A stretch of 14,620 nt of DNA from an uncultured Muribaculaceae bacterium (lineage in GTDB: Bacteria; Bacteroidota; Bacteroidia; Bacteroidales; Muribaculaceae), in assembly GCA_938039795.1 (NCBI GenBank), contig CALHWU010000030.1:1-14620 (forward strand), given 5' to 3'. This document shows positions 5,471-13,169 of the stretch, in pieces. The notes below the pieces were generated by a model that saw only the letters and a program-made list of their open reading frames with translations, was not told the DNA's origin and searched no databases. The translations under genes were made by a program, and so were the position numbers. How positions within the stretch are numbered: position 1 is the stretch's first letter; each line of letters opens with the position of its first letter.

Positions 5471-6512
5471 TCGCGCCATTAAAAGGGCTCTCCCTGCCGA
5501 AGGCGCCTACCCACCCGCCATACTGCTGGCATGGCCTCATGAAGCGACCGATTGGCAGCCGATGCTCAGGCGCGTCGACATGTGCTACCGTGAGATCGCA
5601 TCGGCTATTGCATCGCTGCGGATTCCGATGCTGATCATTCATCCGGAAGCGAAACACATCACAAGCTCACTGGCTCCTGAAGTGGCTGAACATACAATAC
5701 CTTTCAACTATCTGACCAACGACACCTGGACTCGCGACTACGGGCAGATCACCGTAAGGGAATCCGACAGATGGACTGCCTGTGATTTCAAATTCAACGG
5801 CTGGGGGCTGAAGTTCGCGGCTGACCATGACAATCTGGTTACATCAGCACTGTTTGATTCGGGAATTATCTCTGGAAACTACGAAAACCAGCTCGGTTTC
5901 GTGCTTGAGGGCGGTTCGATAGAGAGCGATGGAAGAGGGACTGTACTCACCACCTCGCGCTGCCTGCTCTCTCCCAACCGCAACGGCGATCTCGACAGGG
6001 TCATGATCGAGCGCGCCCTGTGCATGAAGCTCGGCGCTGAAAGGGTTCTGTGGCTTGATCACGGCGGTCTTGACGGCGACGATACCGACAGCCATATAGA
6101 TACCCTCGCACGCCTCGCTTCATCCGACACCATTGTCTATTGCGGCGCCGGCACCGTGCCGGGAGAGCAACACGACGGCCTTGTAGCCATGCGTGAACAG
6201 CTGTCGACATTTCTTACTGCCGCCGGACAGCCGTATGTTCTTGTCGAACTTCCGTTGCCGCGCCAGATGAAAGATGACGACGGCGCTCCCCTTCCAGCTA
6301 CATACTGCAATTATCTGGTCACGCCGGAAGCCGTAATCATGCCGACATACAATCAGCCGGATCTCGACAAGGAGGCAGCCCGGAAACTTGAGAAGGTCTA
6401 TTCCCGCGCCGTACTGACAGTCGACTGCAGGGCCCTTGTCGAACAGCATGGCTCACTCCATTGCGCCACGATGCAATTCCCGCGCGAAATGTTAATCGGT
6501 CACGATAAGTGA
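5451..6512 (+). CDS. aguA: Agmatine deiminase
   Basis: 353-aa cytosolic enzyme of the guanidine-modifying (PAD_porph) superfamily. It hydrolyses agmatine to N-carbamoylputrescine and ammonia. Visible family blocks are LPAEGAYPPAILLAWPH (14-30), NDTWTRDYG (90-98), FNGWG (115-119), LEGGSIESDGRGTVLTT (152-168), LLSPNRN (172-178) and DDTDSHID (210-217) with catalytic H215. Nucleophile Cys338 lies in HGSLHCATMQ. The more usual C-terminal block is GGGNIHCxTQQ, so the three-glycine turn is replaced by HGS here, a substitution I associate with Bacteroidetes members. ATGs at 5451 and 5457 are both plausible, and one at 5424 seems too far upstream for the family. It overlaps the small acidic gene and is followed after 38 bp by aguB. 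Peptidyl-arginine deiminase is the only close alternative, made unlikely by the aguB neighbour. Confidence 0.93.
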   Translation: MRMTTSDRAIKRALPAEGAYPPAILLAWPHEATDWQPMLRRVDMCYREIASAIASLRIPMLIIHPEAKHITSSLAPEVAEHTIPFNYLTNDTWTRDYGQITVRESDRWTACDFKFNGWGLKFAADHDNLVTSALFDSGIISGNYENQLGFVLEGGSIESDGRGTVLTTSRCLLSPNRNGDLDRVMIERALCMKLGAERVLWLDHGGLDGDDTDSHIDTLARLASSDTIVYCGAGTVPGEQHDGLVAMREQLSTFLTAAGQPYVLVELPLPRQMKDDDGAPLPATYCNYLVTPEAVIMPTYNQPDLDKEAARKLEKVYSRAVLTVDCRALVEQHGSLHCATMQFPREMLIGHDK

Positions 6513-6515
6513 CCG
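6497..6515 (+). other. Hairpin over the aguA stop codon
   Basis: CGGTCAC (6497-6503) and GTGACCG (6509-6515) form a perfect 7-bp stem with a 5-nt GATAA loop. The aguA TGA stop (6510-6512) lies in the right arm. A T-rich stretch (CATTTTTT, 6526-6533) follows after about 10 nt. This could be a partial terminator or RNA-processing site that lowers aguB relative to aguA, only 38 bp before the aguB start. Confidence 0.45.
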
Positions 6516-6550
6516 GATACCGTTTCATTTTTTAACCAACTACTCGATTT

Positions 6551-7450
6551 ATGTCTCATACACTCAATATAGGAATTATTCAACAGGCCAAAACCGCCGA
6601 TATTGCCGACAACCGCAAAAGACTTGCCGACGCGATCGGCAGGCTCGCTTCCCAGGGAGCTGATCTGATCATCAATCAGGAGCTGCACGACACTCCTTAT
6701 TTCTGCCAGACGGAGAATGTGGATTGCTTCGATCTTGCAGCGGGTCTTGAACAGGGTGATGAAATTTACGGATTCTATTCCCGGCTTGCTAAGGCCTACC
6801 ATATAGTGCTGGTCGTATCCCTCTTTGAGCGGAGGGCTCCTGGGCTGTGCCACAACACAGCAGTAGTTTTTGACACTGACGGCTCTGAGGCGGGACGATA
6901 CCGCAAGATGCATATCCCCGACGATCCTGCCTACTATGAGAAATTCTATTTCACGCCCGGCGATATAGGATTCAAGCCTGTCGACACTTCACTGGGACGT
7001 CTCGGCGTACTTGTATGCTGGGATCAGTGGTTCCCTGAGGCGGCGCGTCTTATGGCTCTTGCAGGAGCGGAATTGTTGATTTACCCTACCGCCATAGGTT
7101 GGGAATCATCCGACACGCCTGAAGAGAAGCAGCGTCAGCGAGAGGCCTGGATGACCGTTCAGCGGGGACACGCAGTGGCCAACGGGCTTCATGTGGTTAC
7201 GGTCAATCGTGTAGGTCATGAGCCCGATCCGTCGGGAACTACCGGAGGCATCCAGTTCTGGGGTAGCAGCTTCGTGGCAGGCCCGCAGGGCGAACTGCTC
7301 TTCGAGGCTCCCACCGACAGCGAATGCGAGAAGATCATAGGCATCGATCTTGACCGAAGCGAAAGGGTGCGCCGATGGTGGCCCTTCCTGCGCGACCGCC
7401 GTATCGATGCCTACGAAGGCCTTTTGCGGCGGTTTATCGATCGTGATTGA
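6551..7450 (+). CDS. aguB: N-carbamoylputrescine amidase
   Basis: 299-aa nitrilase-superfamily (carbon-nitrogen hydrolase) enzyme that cleaves N-carbamoylputrescine to putrescine, CO2 and ammonia, completing the agmatine route to putrescine. The catalytic Glu-Lys-Cys triad is visible: E44 in NQELHDTPYFCQ, K119 in YRKMHIPDDPAYYEKFYF and C156 in VCWDQWFPEAARLMAL. The YFCQ and DPAYYEKFYFTPGD segments are characteristic of the AguB subgroup as opposed to beta-ureidopropionase or omega-amidase. Length matches the family. It follows aguA by 38 bp, separated by the 6497-6515 hairpin, and ends before a strong bidirectional hairpin. The arginine decarboxylase that would supply agmatine is not in the window. 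Confidence 0.95.
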   Translation: MSHTLNIGIIQQAKTADIADNRKRLADAIGRLASQGADLIINQELHDTPYFCQTENVDCFDLAAGLEQGDEIYGFYSRLAKAYHIVLVVSLFERRAPGLCHNTAVVFDTDGSEAGRYRKMHIPDDPAYYEKFYFTPGDIGFKPVDTSLGRLGVLVCWDQWFPEAARLMALAGAELLIYPTAIGWESSDTPEEKQRQREAWMTVQRGHAVANGLHVVTVNRVGHEPDPSGTTGGIQFWGSSFVAGPQGELLFEAPTDSECEKIIGIDLDRSERVRRWWPFLRDRRIDAYEGLLRRFIDRD

Positions 7451-7476
7451 AACAGTCTCTCCGCTGATACAAAGTA

Positions 7477-7518
7477 AAAGGCCTGCGGCTTGTCGGGCAA
7501 CCGACGCTGCAGGCCTTT
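7477..7518. terminator. Bidirectional terminator between aguB and lysA
   Basis: AAAGGCCTGC (7477-7486) pairs perfectly with GCAGGCCTTT (7509-7518). The helix continues through GGC/GCT and, after a 2-nt bulge, GTCGG (7492-7496) with CCGAC (7501-7505), closed by a GCAA GNRA tetraloop. It lies between two convergent genes (aguB +, lysA -). Short T runs flank both ends; the minus-strand one (TTTTACTTTG) is the better. Confidence 0.82.
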
Positions 7519-7537
7519 GATGTATCTGTAACGGAAT

Positions 7538-8683
7538 TTATATCATACAGCCAGGCAAAGCGCGGAGGTTATATCGCGATGCCATGACCTCTCCATAGGC
7601 TCCTGCCGAGCGGAGAGCCAGCAGATCGCCGCGTCTCACTTCAGGCAATGTCTCGTTCATGCCGAATACATCGCTCGACTCACATATCGGCCCCACCACA
7701 TCGTATTTAAGCTCGGGTCGCCCGTCGCCGGTAAGATTCTGTATGGCATGATGGGCCTGGTAAAGGGCCGGACGGATCAGATCGGTCATACCGGCGTCGA
7801 CGATCGCAAACCGTTTCCCCACGCCATCCTTCACGTAGACAACACGCGTTATCAGCGACCCGCACTGGGCCACGACCGCACGCCCGAGCTCGAAATGGAG
7901 CTGCTGGCCATCGCGCAGCTTGAGATTGTCGTGAAAAATATCGAAGTATGCATCGAAGTCAGCGACAGGATGCTCGTCGGGATGGTCATAATCTATGCCG
8001 AGGCCTCCGCCGACATTGATGGATTCAATAGCTATGCCTTTCTGTCCGAGTTCATCCTGCAGAGCATTGATACGCCCGCACAGCAGACGGTATGGCTCCA
8101 TATCGGTGATCTGCGAGCCAATATGGAAATGCAGCCCTGTAAAACGCAGCGCCGGAGATTCGACGCATTTCTTTATCAGCTGCGGCAACATGCTTATGTC
8201 GAGCCCGAATTTATTCTCCTCCAGTCCGGTCGTGATATAGTGGTGGGTATGAGCGTCGATATTGGGATTGACGCGGAGAGCTACCCGTGCCGTCAGGCCC
8301 TCTCTCAAAGCGAGCTCCTCGATGACTTCAAGTTCCTGCCTTGACTCCACATTGAAGCATCCGATCCCTGCATGCAGCCCGAGAAGTATCTCGGCATCTG
8401 TCTTGCCGACACCGGCAAAAACGATGTCACCGGCGCGGAACCCGGCATCAATAGCCGCCCGGATCTCTCCGCCGCTCACGGTGTCAGCACCGAGCCCGGC
8501 CTCGCTGATCCTCTTCAGAACCGCAGGATTGACATTGGCTTTCATGGCATAATGCACATGATAGCCATATCTCCCGACCGATTTCTTTATCTTGTCGAGC
8601 GTCAGCCCCAGCAGTTCCATATCGTAATAATAGAGCGGTGTCGATGCCTGGAGCAGCCGGTCGACCGGAAATACAGTTTTCAT
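7538..8683 (-). CDS. lysA: Diaminopimelate decarboxylase
   Basis: 381-aa PLP-dependent fold-type III decarboxylase that converts meso-diaminopimelate to L-lysine, the last step of lysine biosynthesis. K48 in YAMKAN is the Schiff-base lysine. HFHIGSQ (185-191), the glycine-rich phosphate loop GGGLGI (225-230), FELGRAVV (264-271), the CESSD substrate motif (334-338) and AGAYGEVMASRYN (360-372) are all in the expected order. The enzyme is shorter than the roughly 415-420 residues of E. coli LysA, but is complete from motif to motif and ends in NLRALPG. Here a clear Shine-Dalgarno exists: AGAAAGGA (8697-8690) ends 6 nt before the ATG. It starts 21 bp after lysC on the same strand, so the first and last enzymes of the pathway are co-transcribed. 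Confidence 0.95.
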   Translation of the reverse strand: MKTVFPVDRLLQASTPLYYYDMELLGLTLDKIKKSVGRYGYHVHYAMKANVNPAVLKRISEAGLGADTVSGGEIRAAIDAGFRAGDIVFAGVGKTDAEILLGLHAGIGCFNVESRQELEVIEELALREGLTARVALRVNPNIDAHTHHYITTGLEENKFGLDISMLPQLIKKCVESPALRFTGLHFHIGSQITDMEPYRLLCGRINALQDELGQKGIAIESINVGGGLGIDYDHPDEHPVADFDAYFDIFHDNLKLRDGQQLHFELGRAVVAQCGSLITRVVYVKDGVGKRFAIVDAGMTDLIRPALYQAHHAIQNLTGDGRPELKYDVVGPICESSDVFGMNETLPEVRRGDLLALRSAGAYGEVMASRYNLRALPGCMI

Positions 8684-8704
8684 CTGAAATCCTTTCTGTT
8701 CACA

Positions 8705-10018
8705 TTATTTGAAAAGACGCTCACTGAGGAGATTGAGGGCACGCACCTTGTCAGAAGCCTTGACCAGAAGTGATATATTGTAGTTGCTGCCTCCATAGGA
8801 GATCATCCTCACCGGTATGTCATGAAGAGCGTTTACGACATCGGCCTCGAAACCGCGGTTCTGCCACTCAAGATCGCCCACGACGCATATTATCACCATG
8901 TCGCTGTCGACGGTCACGGTGCCGAATTTCTTGAGATCCTCTATGATCTGGTGAAGATTCCGCTCATTGTCGATGGTGACCGAGACTCCTACCTCCGAGG
9001 TGACGATCATGTCGATCGATGTGCGGTGTGTCTCGAATATCTCGAACACTTTCCGCAGAAAACCGTAGGCCAGAAGCATGCGGCTGCTCTTGATCTTGAT
9101 GGCCGTGATATTGTCTTTAGCGGCTATGGCTTTGATCTTGCGTGTAGGCCGGGTATTATAGATAAGCGTGCCATGTGCCTGTGGCTGCATGGTGTTAAGC
9201 AGACGCACCGGGATATTGTTGAGCTTGGCCGGAAGAACGCATGTAGGGTGCAGTATCTTGGCCCCGAAATATGCGAGCTCGGCCGCTTCCTCGAAATGCA
9301 GCTCGCTGACAGGCTGGGTGCCCTCGACAAACCGCGGATCATTGTTGTGCATTCCGTCGATGTCTGTCCAGATCTCGATCTCCTCGGCTTTGACCGCGGC
9401 TCCGATCAGCGAGGCCGTGTAGTCGCTTCCGCCGCGCTGGAGGTTGTCGGTCTCTCCGTAGGCGTTCTTGCAGATGTAGCCCTGGGTAATGTAAAGATCA
9501 GCATCCGGAGCGGCCTCAAGCATGGCAGTGATCTTGTCGGTGATGTACTGCATATCGGGCTCGGCGTTCTTATCCGTACGCATGAAATCGAGAGCAGGGA
9601 GCATCACGGCATTGACTCCCGATTCATGAAGATAGTTGATCATCAGTGCCGTCGACATAAGTTCGCCCTGTGCCAGTATCTCTTTTTCTTCAAAAAGGGT
9701 GAAAATCGGCTTGCTGAACGAGCGGATGAAGTCGAGACACTCCTGCACTGCCGTCCATGCCTTTTCGCGGTATTCCTCGGTCGAATAAAGTTCATCTACC
9801 GTCGCGCGGTATTTGGCCTCAAGCATATTGATAGTCTCTTTCGCACCGGTGAGATTCTTCTTATAGAAATAGTCGGAAATCTCTACAAGAGTGTTGGTGG
9901 TACCCGACATTGCTGAGAGGACGACAATATTCTTGCCGCGCTCCCTGATCAGATTCACTACATCTTTCATTCGCTGGGCGGAACCGACTGACGTTCCGCC
10001 AAACTTCATGACTTTCAT
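8705..10018 (-). CDS. lysC: Aspartate kinase, monofunctional
   Basis: 437-aa enzyme that phosphorylates L-aspartate to beta-aspartyl phosphate, the committed step towards diaminopimelate (peptidoglycan), lysine, threonine and methionine. The kinase domain (about 1-290) shows KFGGTSVG (5-12), VVLSAMSGTTN (32-42), the GELMSTALM helix (118-126), RGGSDYTA (195-202), WTDIDG (217-222) and ELAYFGAKILHP (247-258). Two ACT-type regulatory modules follow (about 302-437; KSSRMLLAYGFLRKVFEIF and SYGGSNYNISLLV are visible). Feedback inhibition by lysine is likely given lysA next door, but threonine sensitivity cannot be excluded. There is no homoserine dehydrogenase fusion. The promoter is at 10083-10114, with a dyad over its -33 region. 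The leader of about 55-60 nt is too short for an L-box lysine riboswitch. Confidence 0.95.
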   Translation of the reverse strand: MKVMKFGGTSVGSAQRMKDVVNLIRERGKNIVVLSAMSGTTNTLVEISDYFYKKNLTGAKETINMLEAKYRATVDELYSTEEYREKAWTAVQECLDFIRSFSKPIFTLFEEKEILAQGELMSTALMINYLHESGVNAVMLPALDFMRTDKNAEPDMQYITDKITAMLEAAPDADLYITQGYICKNAYGETDNLQRGGSDYTASLIGAAVKAEEIEIWTDIDGMHNNDPRFVEGTQPVSELHFEEAAELAYFGAKILHPTCVLPAKLNNIPVRLLNTMQPQAHGTLIYNTRPTRKIKAIAAKDNITAIKIKSSRMLLAYGFLRKVFEIFETHRTSIDMIVTSEVGVSVTIDNERNLHQIIEDLKKFGTVTVDSDMVIICVVGDLEWQNRGFEADVVNALHDIPVRMISYGGSNYNISLLVKASDKVRALNLLSERLFK

Positions 10019-10082
10019 CCTATGTGTAAAAATTTTAATATGATTTTTTCTTTCAAGCGGCGTTAGCCTCCTTTTTCGGGCG

Positions 10083-10114
10083 CAAAGTTACATAAAATAG
10101 CCCTAAACACCAAG
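10083..10114 (-). promoter_or_regulatory. Promoter of lysC-lysA
   Basis: Minus strand: TAACTTTG (10090-10083) is an exact TAnnTTTG -7 box, preceded by CTTG (10114-10111) with a 20-nt spacer, one mismatch from TTTG. Predicted transcription start is near 10077, about 60 nt before the lysC ATG. Confidence 0.65.
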
Positions 10115-10139
10115 TGGCAAACGTATTGTTTGTCACTTG
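10111..10139. promoter_or_regulatory. Long dyad overlapping the lysC -33 box (operator or ftsE terminator)
   Basis: CAAGTGGCAAAC (10111-10122) and GTTTGTCACTTG (10128-10139) form a 12-bp inverted repeat with one G-T pair and a 5-nt loop. It covers the lysC -33 element and lies about 60 nt past the ftsE stop. As RNA it would form a stable hairpin, but no U-run follows it in the minus direction. An operator is therefore at least as likely as a terminator, or it may serve as both. Confidence 0.6.
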
Positions 10140-10199
10140 CAGAGTCAGCTCACCGCCGTTTTCTGACGATTGAGTTTCGACACCGGAGATTATCGGATA

Positions 10200-10868
10200 T
10201 CATTCGTATTCGGCTATCCCTTTGCGTTCGCATTTCAGGACACGTCCGGGCATCTCTTCGACAAGGCCGAGATTGTGAGTGGCCATCACCACGGCGGTGC
10301 CTTTGCGGGATATCTCGCGGAGCCGGTTCACTATCTGTTCACCTGTCGCCGGATCAAGATTTCCGGTCGGCTCATCGGCAAGTATGAGGCGCGGGCGGTT
10401 GAGGAGCGCGCGTGCTATGACTATCCGCTGCTGTTCGCCACCGGATAGCTCGTGAGGCATCTTATACGATTTGGTGAGCATGCCTACTTCGGTAAGCACT
10501 TTTTCGATGCGACCGTCGATTTCCTGACGGTCAGTCCATCCTGTCGCGTCAAGCACAAACCGCAGATTCTCATAGACGCTGCGGTCGGTCAGTAGCTGAA
10601 AATCCTGAAACACAATGCCTATCTTACGGCGAAGCATCGGGATATCGCGCCGTCGCAGATCACGCAGATCATATCCGAGCACCCGGGCTTCTCCGGCGGC
10701 TACAGGTATCTCCGCATACATCGATTTCAGCAGCGAGCTTTTACCGCTGCCTACTTTACCTATAAGATATACGAACTCCCCTTCCTCAAGAGTGAAATCA
10801 ACGTTTTTCAGTACGATGAGTTCCTTGCGGTGCAGTTCAACGCCTTTATAATCTACTATCTTTTCCAT
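10200..10868 (-). CDS. ftsE: FtsE-like ABC transporter ATPase (cell division)
   Basis: 222-aa ABC ATPase. Walker A is GKVGSGKSS (37-45), the Q-loop is VFQDFQLL with Q88, the signature is LSGGEQQ (141-147), Walker B is LILADEP (161-167) and the H-loop is ATHN with H198. The size, the FQDFQLLTDRSVYENLRFVL region and DEPTGNLDP fit FtsE, the cytosolic ATPase that with membrane partner FtsX controls peptidoglycan hydrolases at the septum. MacB/LolD-type ATPases share many of these motifs, so the assignment is by overall resemblance. No ftsX follows: the next gene is lysC and the previous one is recQ. Spacing to recQ is 34 bp, and AAAGG ends 2 nt before the ATG. It is probably co-transcribed with recQ, with transcription possibly ending at the 10111-10139 hairpin. 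Confidence 0.8.
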   Translation of the reverse strand: MEKIVDYKGVELHRKELIVLKNVDFTLEEGEFVYLIGKVGSGKSSLLKSMYAEIPVAAGEARVLGYDLRDLRRRDIPMLRRKIGIVFQDFQLLTDRSVYENLRFVLDATGWTDRQEIDGRIEKVLTEVGMLTKSYKMPHELSGGEQQRIVIARALLNRPRLILADEPTGNLDPATGEQIVNRLREISRKGTAVVMATHNLGLVEEMPGRVLKCERKGIAEYE

Positions 10869-10902
10869 AGCCTTTCGACGGGTATATGAGCAGCTTCAGG
10901 GA

Positions 10903-13083
10903 TCAATAACCCATATCGGAGATGAACTTTATGCGCATCAGCCTTATCTCTTCTTCCGAATAATCGCTGCCAAGCTCACGGAATGCATCCTCAAGCCTGC
11001 CGCTCTCGCTCTGTTTGAACCAGTCGAATATCTCTTCCTGCTGATCCTCGTCGAGCATTTCATCTATATAATAGTTGATATTGATCTTCGTGCCGGAATT
11101 GACTATTGCCTCGATCTCATCAAGCAGTTCGTCAAACTCCATACCCTTCGAATCTGCGATCTCGTTAAGATCTATCTTGCGGTCGATGGCATGGATTATG
11201 GATATTTTCACCATGCTTTTGTTGGCGAGGCTGCGCACCACCAGATCCTCCGGCCTCTCTATCTCGTTCTCCTCCACATGCCGGCGGATGACGTCGACAA
11301 ACTCCTTGCCGTAGCGGCGTGCTTTGCCGGCACCCACTCCCGATATTCCGGCAAGCTCCTCCACCGTGACGGGATATGTGGTTGCCATCGCTTCGAGCGA
11401 AGGATCCTGGAAAATGACATAGGGAGGCAAGGAATAATGCCTGGCTATCTTCTTGCGGAGATCTTTCAGAATGGAATACAGCTCGGGGTCGGCAGCACAT
11501 CCGGCGCCGCTCTTAAGCACCTCAGCCTCTTCCTCTTCGTTGAATTCCCTGTCCTCGACTATCTTGAACGATACCGGATTATCCACGAATTTCCTTGCCT
11601 TGGGGGTCAGTTTCAACAGTCCGTAATTCTCTATGTCGCGTTCGAGATATCCAGCAATTATCGCCTGACGGATAACGGCCGTCAGGAATTTAGGTTCGGT
11701 TTTTTCGGCACAGCCGAACACTTCGAGTTCGTCATGTCCGAGATTTCTTACGTCGGCCGTGCGTTTGCCACGCATCACGTCAACTATATGGTCAGCTTTG
11801 AATTTTTCCTTAAGCGCCGACACAGTCTCTATGACGGCACACAATTCGTCTTTTGCTTCCACTTTTATCTTTGGATTTAGACAATTGTCACAGTTTCCGC
11901 AATTATCATTAGGATACTCCTCGCCAAAATAATGCAGCAGCGATTTTCGCCGGCAGAGACTCGATTCGGCATACCCGGCCGTTTCCAGAAGGAGCTGCTT
12001 TCCGATGGTCTGCTCCGAAAGAGGTTTGTTCTGCATGAACTTCTCCATTTTCTGAAGATCTTTCGCGGCGTAAAACGTTATGCACTGGCCTTCTCCTCCG
12101 TCACGGCCGGCTCTGCCGGTCTCCTGATAATAACCCTCAAGACTCTTGGGCATGTCGTAATGTATCACAAACCTGACGTCGGGTTTGTCAATACCCATTC
12201 CGAAGGCTATCGTGGCCACTATGATATCCACCTTTTCAAGCAGGAAGGCGTCCTGATTCTCCGAGCGTGTCTGGCTGTCCATGCCTGCATGGTAAGGGAG
12301 TGCTTTGATATTGTTGACTTTTAGCATCTCCGCCAGTTCTTCCACTTTCTTGCGGCTCAGACAATATATTATGCCCGACTTTCCCTCATTGTTCTTTATG
12401 AACTTTATGATGTCGCGGTCGACATTCGACGTTTTGGGTCTTATCTCGTAATAGAGATTCTCTCTGTTGAACGATGATTTGAACACCTTGGCATCAAGCA
12501 TTGCCAGATTTTTCTGGATGTCGTGCTGCACCTTAGGGGTGGCTGTGGCCGTGAGGGCTATCACCGGACGCTTGCCGATCTCGCTGATGATCGGACGTAT
12601 CCGGCGATACTCGGGACGGAAATCATGTCCCCATTCCGAAATACAGTGAGCTTCATCGACTGCATAGAATGATATCTTCACAGTCTTCAGAAACTCGATG
12701 TTCTCCTCCTTGGTCAGTGATTCTGGAGCCACATATAGAAGCTTGGTCTTACCTGAGACGACATCGGCCTTCACCTTGTCGATCGCCGCACGGTTGAGCG
12801 ACGAGTTTAGGAAGTGAGCCACATCGTCCTCCTCGCTGAAATTCCGCATGGCATCCACCTGATTTTTCATCAGGGCTATGAGCGGAGATATCACTATGGC
12901 TGTTCCTTCCATAAGCAACGACGGCAACTGAAAGCACAGGGATTTGCCTCCGCCCGTAGGCATCAGCACAAAAGTGTCGTTTCCATCAAGAAGGCTCTGC
13001 ATGATCGCTTCCTGATTGCCTTTGAATGTATCGAAGCCAAAATGATGCTTGAGGGCTTCAGTGAGGAGGGTTCGCTGGGTCAT
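10903..13083 (-). CDS. recQ: ATP-dependent DNA helicase RecQ
   Basis: 726-aa superfamily 2 helicase that unwinds DNA 3' to 5' in recombination and stalled-fork repair. Motif I is MPTGGGKSLC (41-50); motif II DEAH (143-146) is followed by the RecQ aromatic loop SEWGHDFRPEY (149-159). Motif III is LTATAT and motif VI is QETGRAGRDG (320-329). The RecQ zinc site is C377, C395, C398, C401, followed by a winged-helix RQC region (about 410-505). An HRDC domain (about 533-605) contains the helix-hairpin-helix-like ELAGISGVGAGKARRYG. The last 120 residues (about 606-726) form an acidic, helical extension absent from the 609-aa E. coli protein and typical of longer Bacteroidetes RecQ. It starts 86 bp after clpX on the same strand with no obvious promoter in between. 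Confidence 0.96.
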   Translation of the reverse strand: MTQRTLLTEALKHHFGFDTFKGNQEAIMQSLLDGNDTFVLMPTGGGKSLCFQLPSLLMEGTAIVISPLIALMKNQVDAMRNFSEEDDVAHFLNSSLNRAAIDKVKADVVSGKTKLLYVAPESLTKEENIEFLKTVKISFYAVDEAHCISEWGHDFRPEYRRIRPIISEIGKRPVIALTATATPKVQHDIQKNLAMLDAKVFKSSFNRENLYYEIRPKTSNVDRDIIKFIKNNEGKSGIIYCLSRKKVEELAEMLKVNNIKALPYHAGMDSQTRSENQDAFLLEKVDIIVATIAFGMGIDKPDVRFVIHYDMPKSLEGYYQETGRAGRDGGEGQCITFYAAKDLQKMEKFMQNKPLSEQTIGKQLLLETAGYAESSLCRRKSLLHYFGEEYPNDNCGNCDNCLNPKIKVEAKDELCAVIETVSALKEKFKADHIVDVMRGKRTADVRNLGHDELEVFGCAEKTEPKFLTAVIRQAIIAGYLERDIENYGLLKLTPKARKFVDNPVSFKIVEDREFNEEEEAEVLKSGAGCAADPELYSILKDLRKKIARHYSLPPYVIFQDPSLEAMATTYPVTVEELAGISGVGAGKARRYGKEFVDVIRRHVEENEIERPEDLVVRSLANKSMVKISIIHAIDRKIDLNEIADSKGMEFDELLDEIEAIVNSGTKININYYIDEMLDEDQQEEIFDWFKQSESGRLEDAFRELGSDYSEEEIRLMRIKFISDMGY

Positions 13084-13169
13084 GGAGGAATTTTGAAGAT
13101 TTATGAGTTATATCGGTAGCTTTGACAATTGGTTGTGGTTCTACTATAATGAGGAGCGGTTTCAGTCTT

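Noticed and set aside
8822..9916. Long plus-strand open frame of 364 codons opposite lysC
   Set aside because: It is fully antisense to an aspartate kinase with all motifs intact, and its translation shows no family signature. Codon bias of the real gene leaves the opposite strand open.
10019..10082. Lysine riboswitch ahead of lysC
   Set aside because: The predicted leader is only about 60 nt, far shorter than an L-box of roughly 170 nt, and no multi-helix fold was seen.
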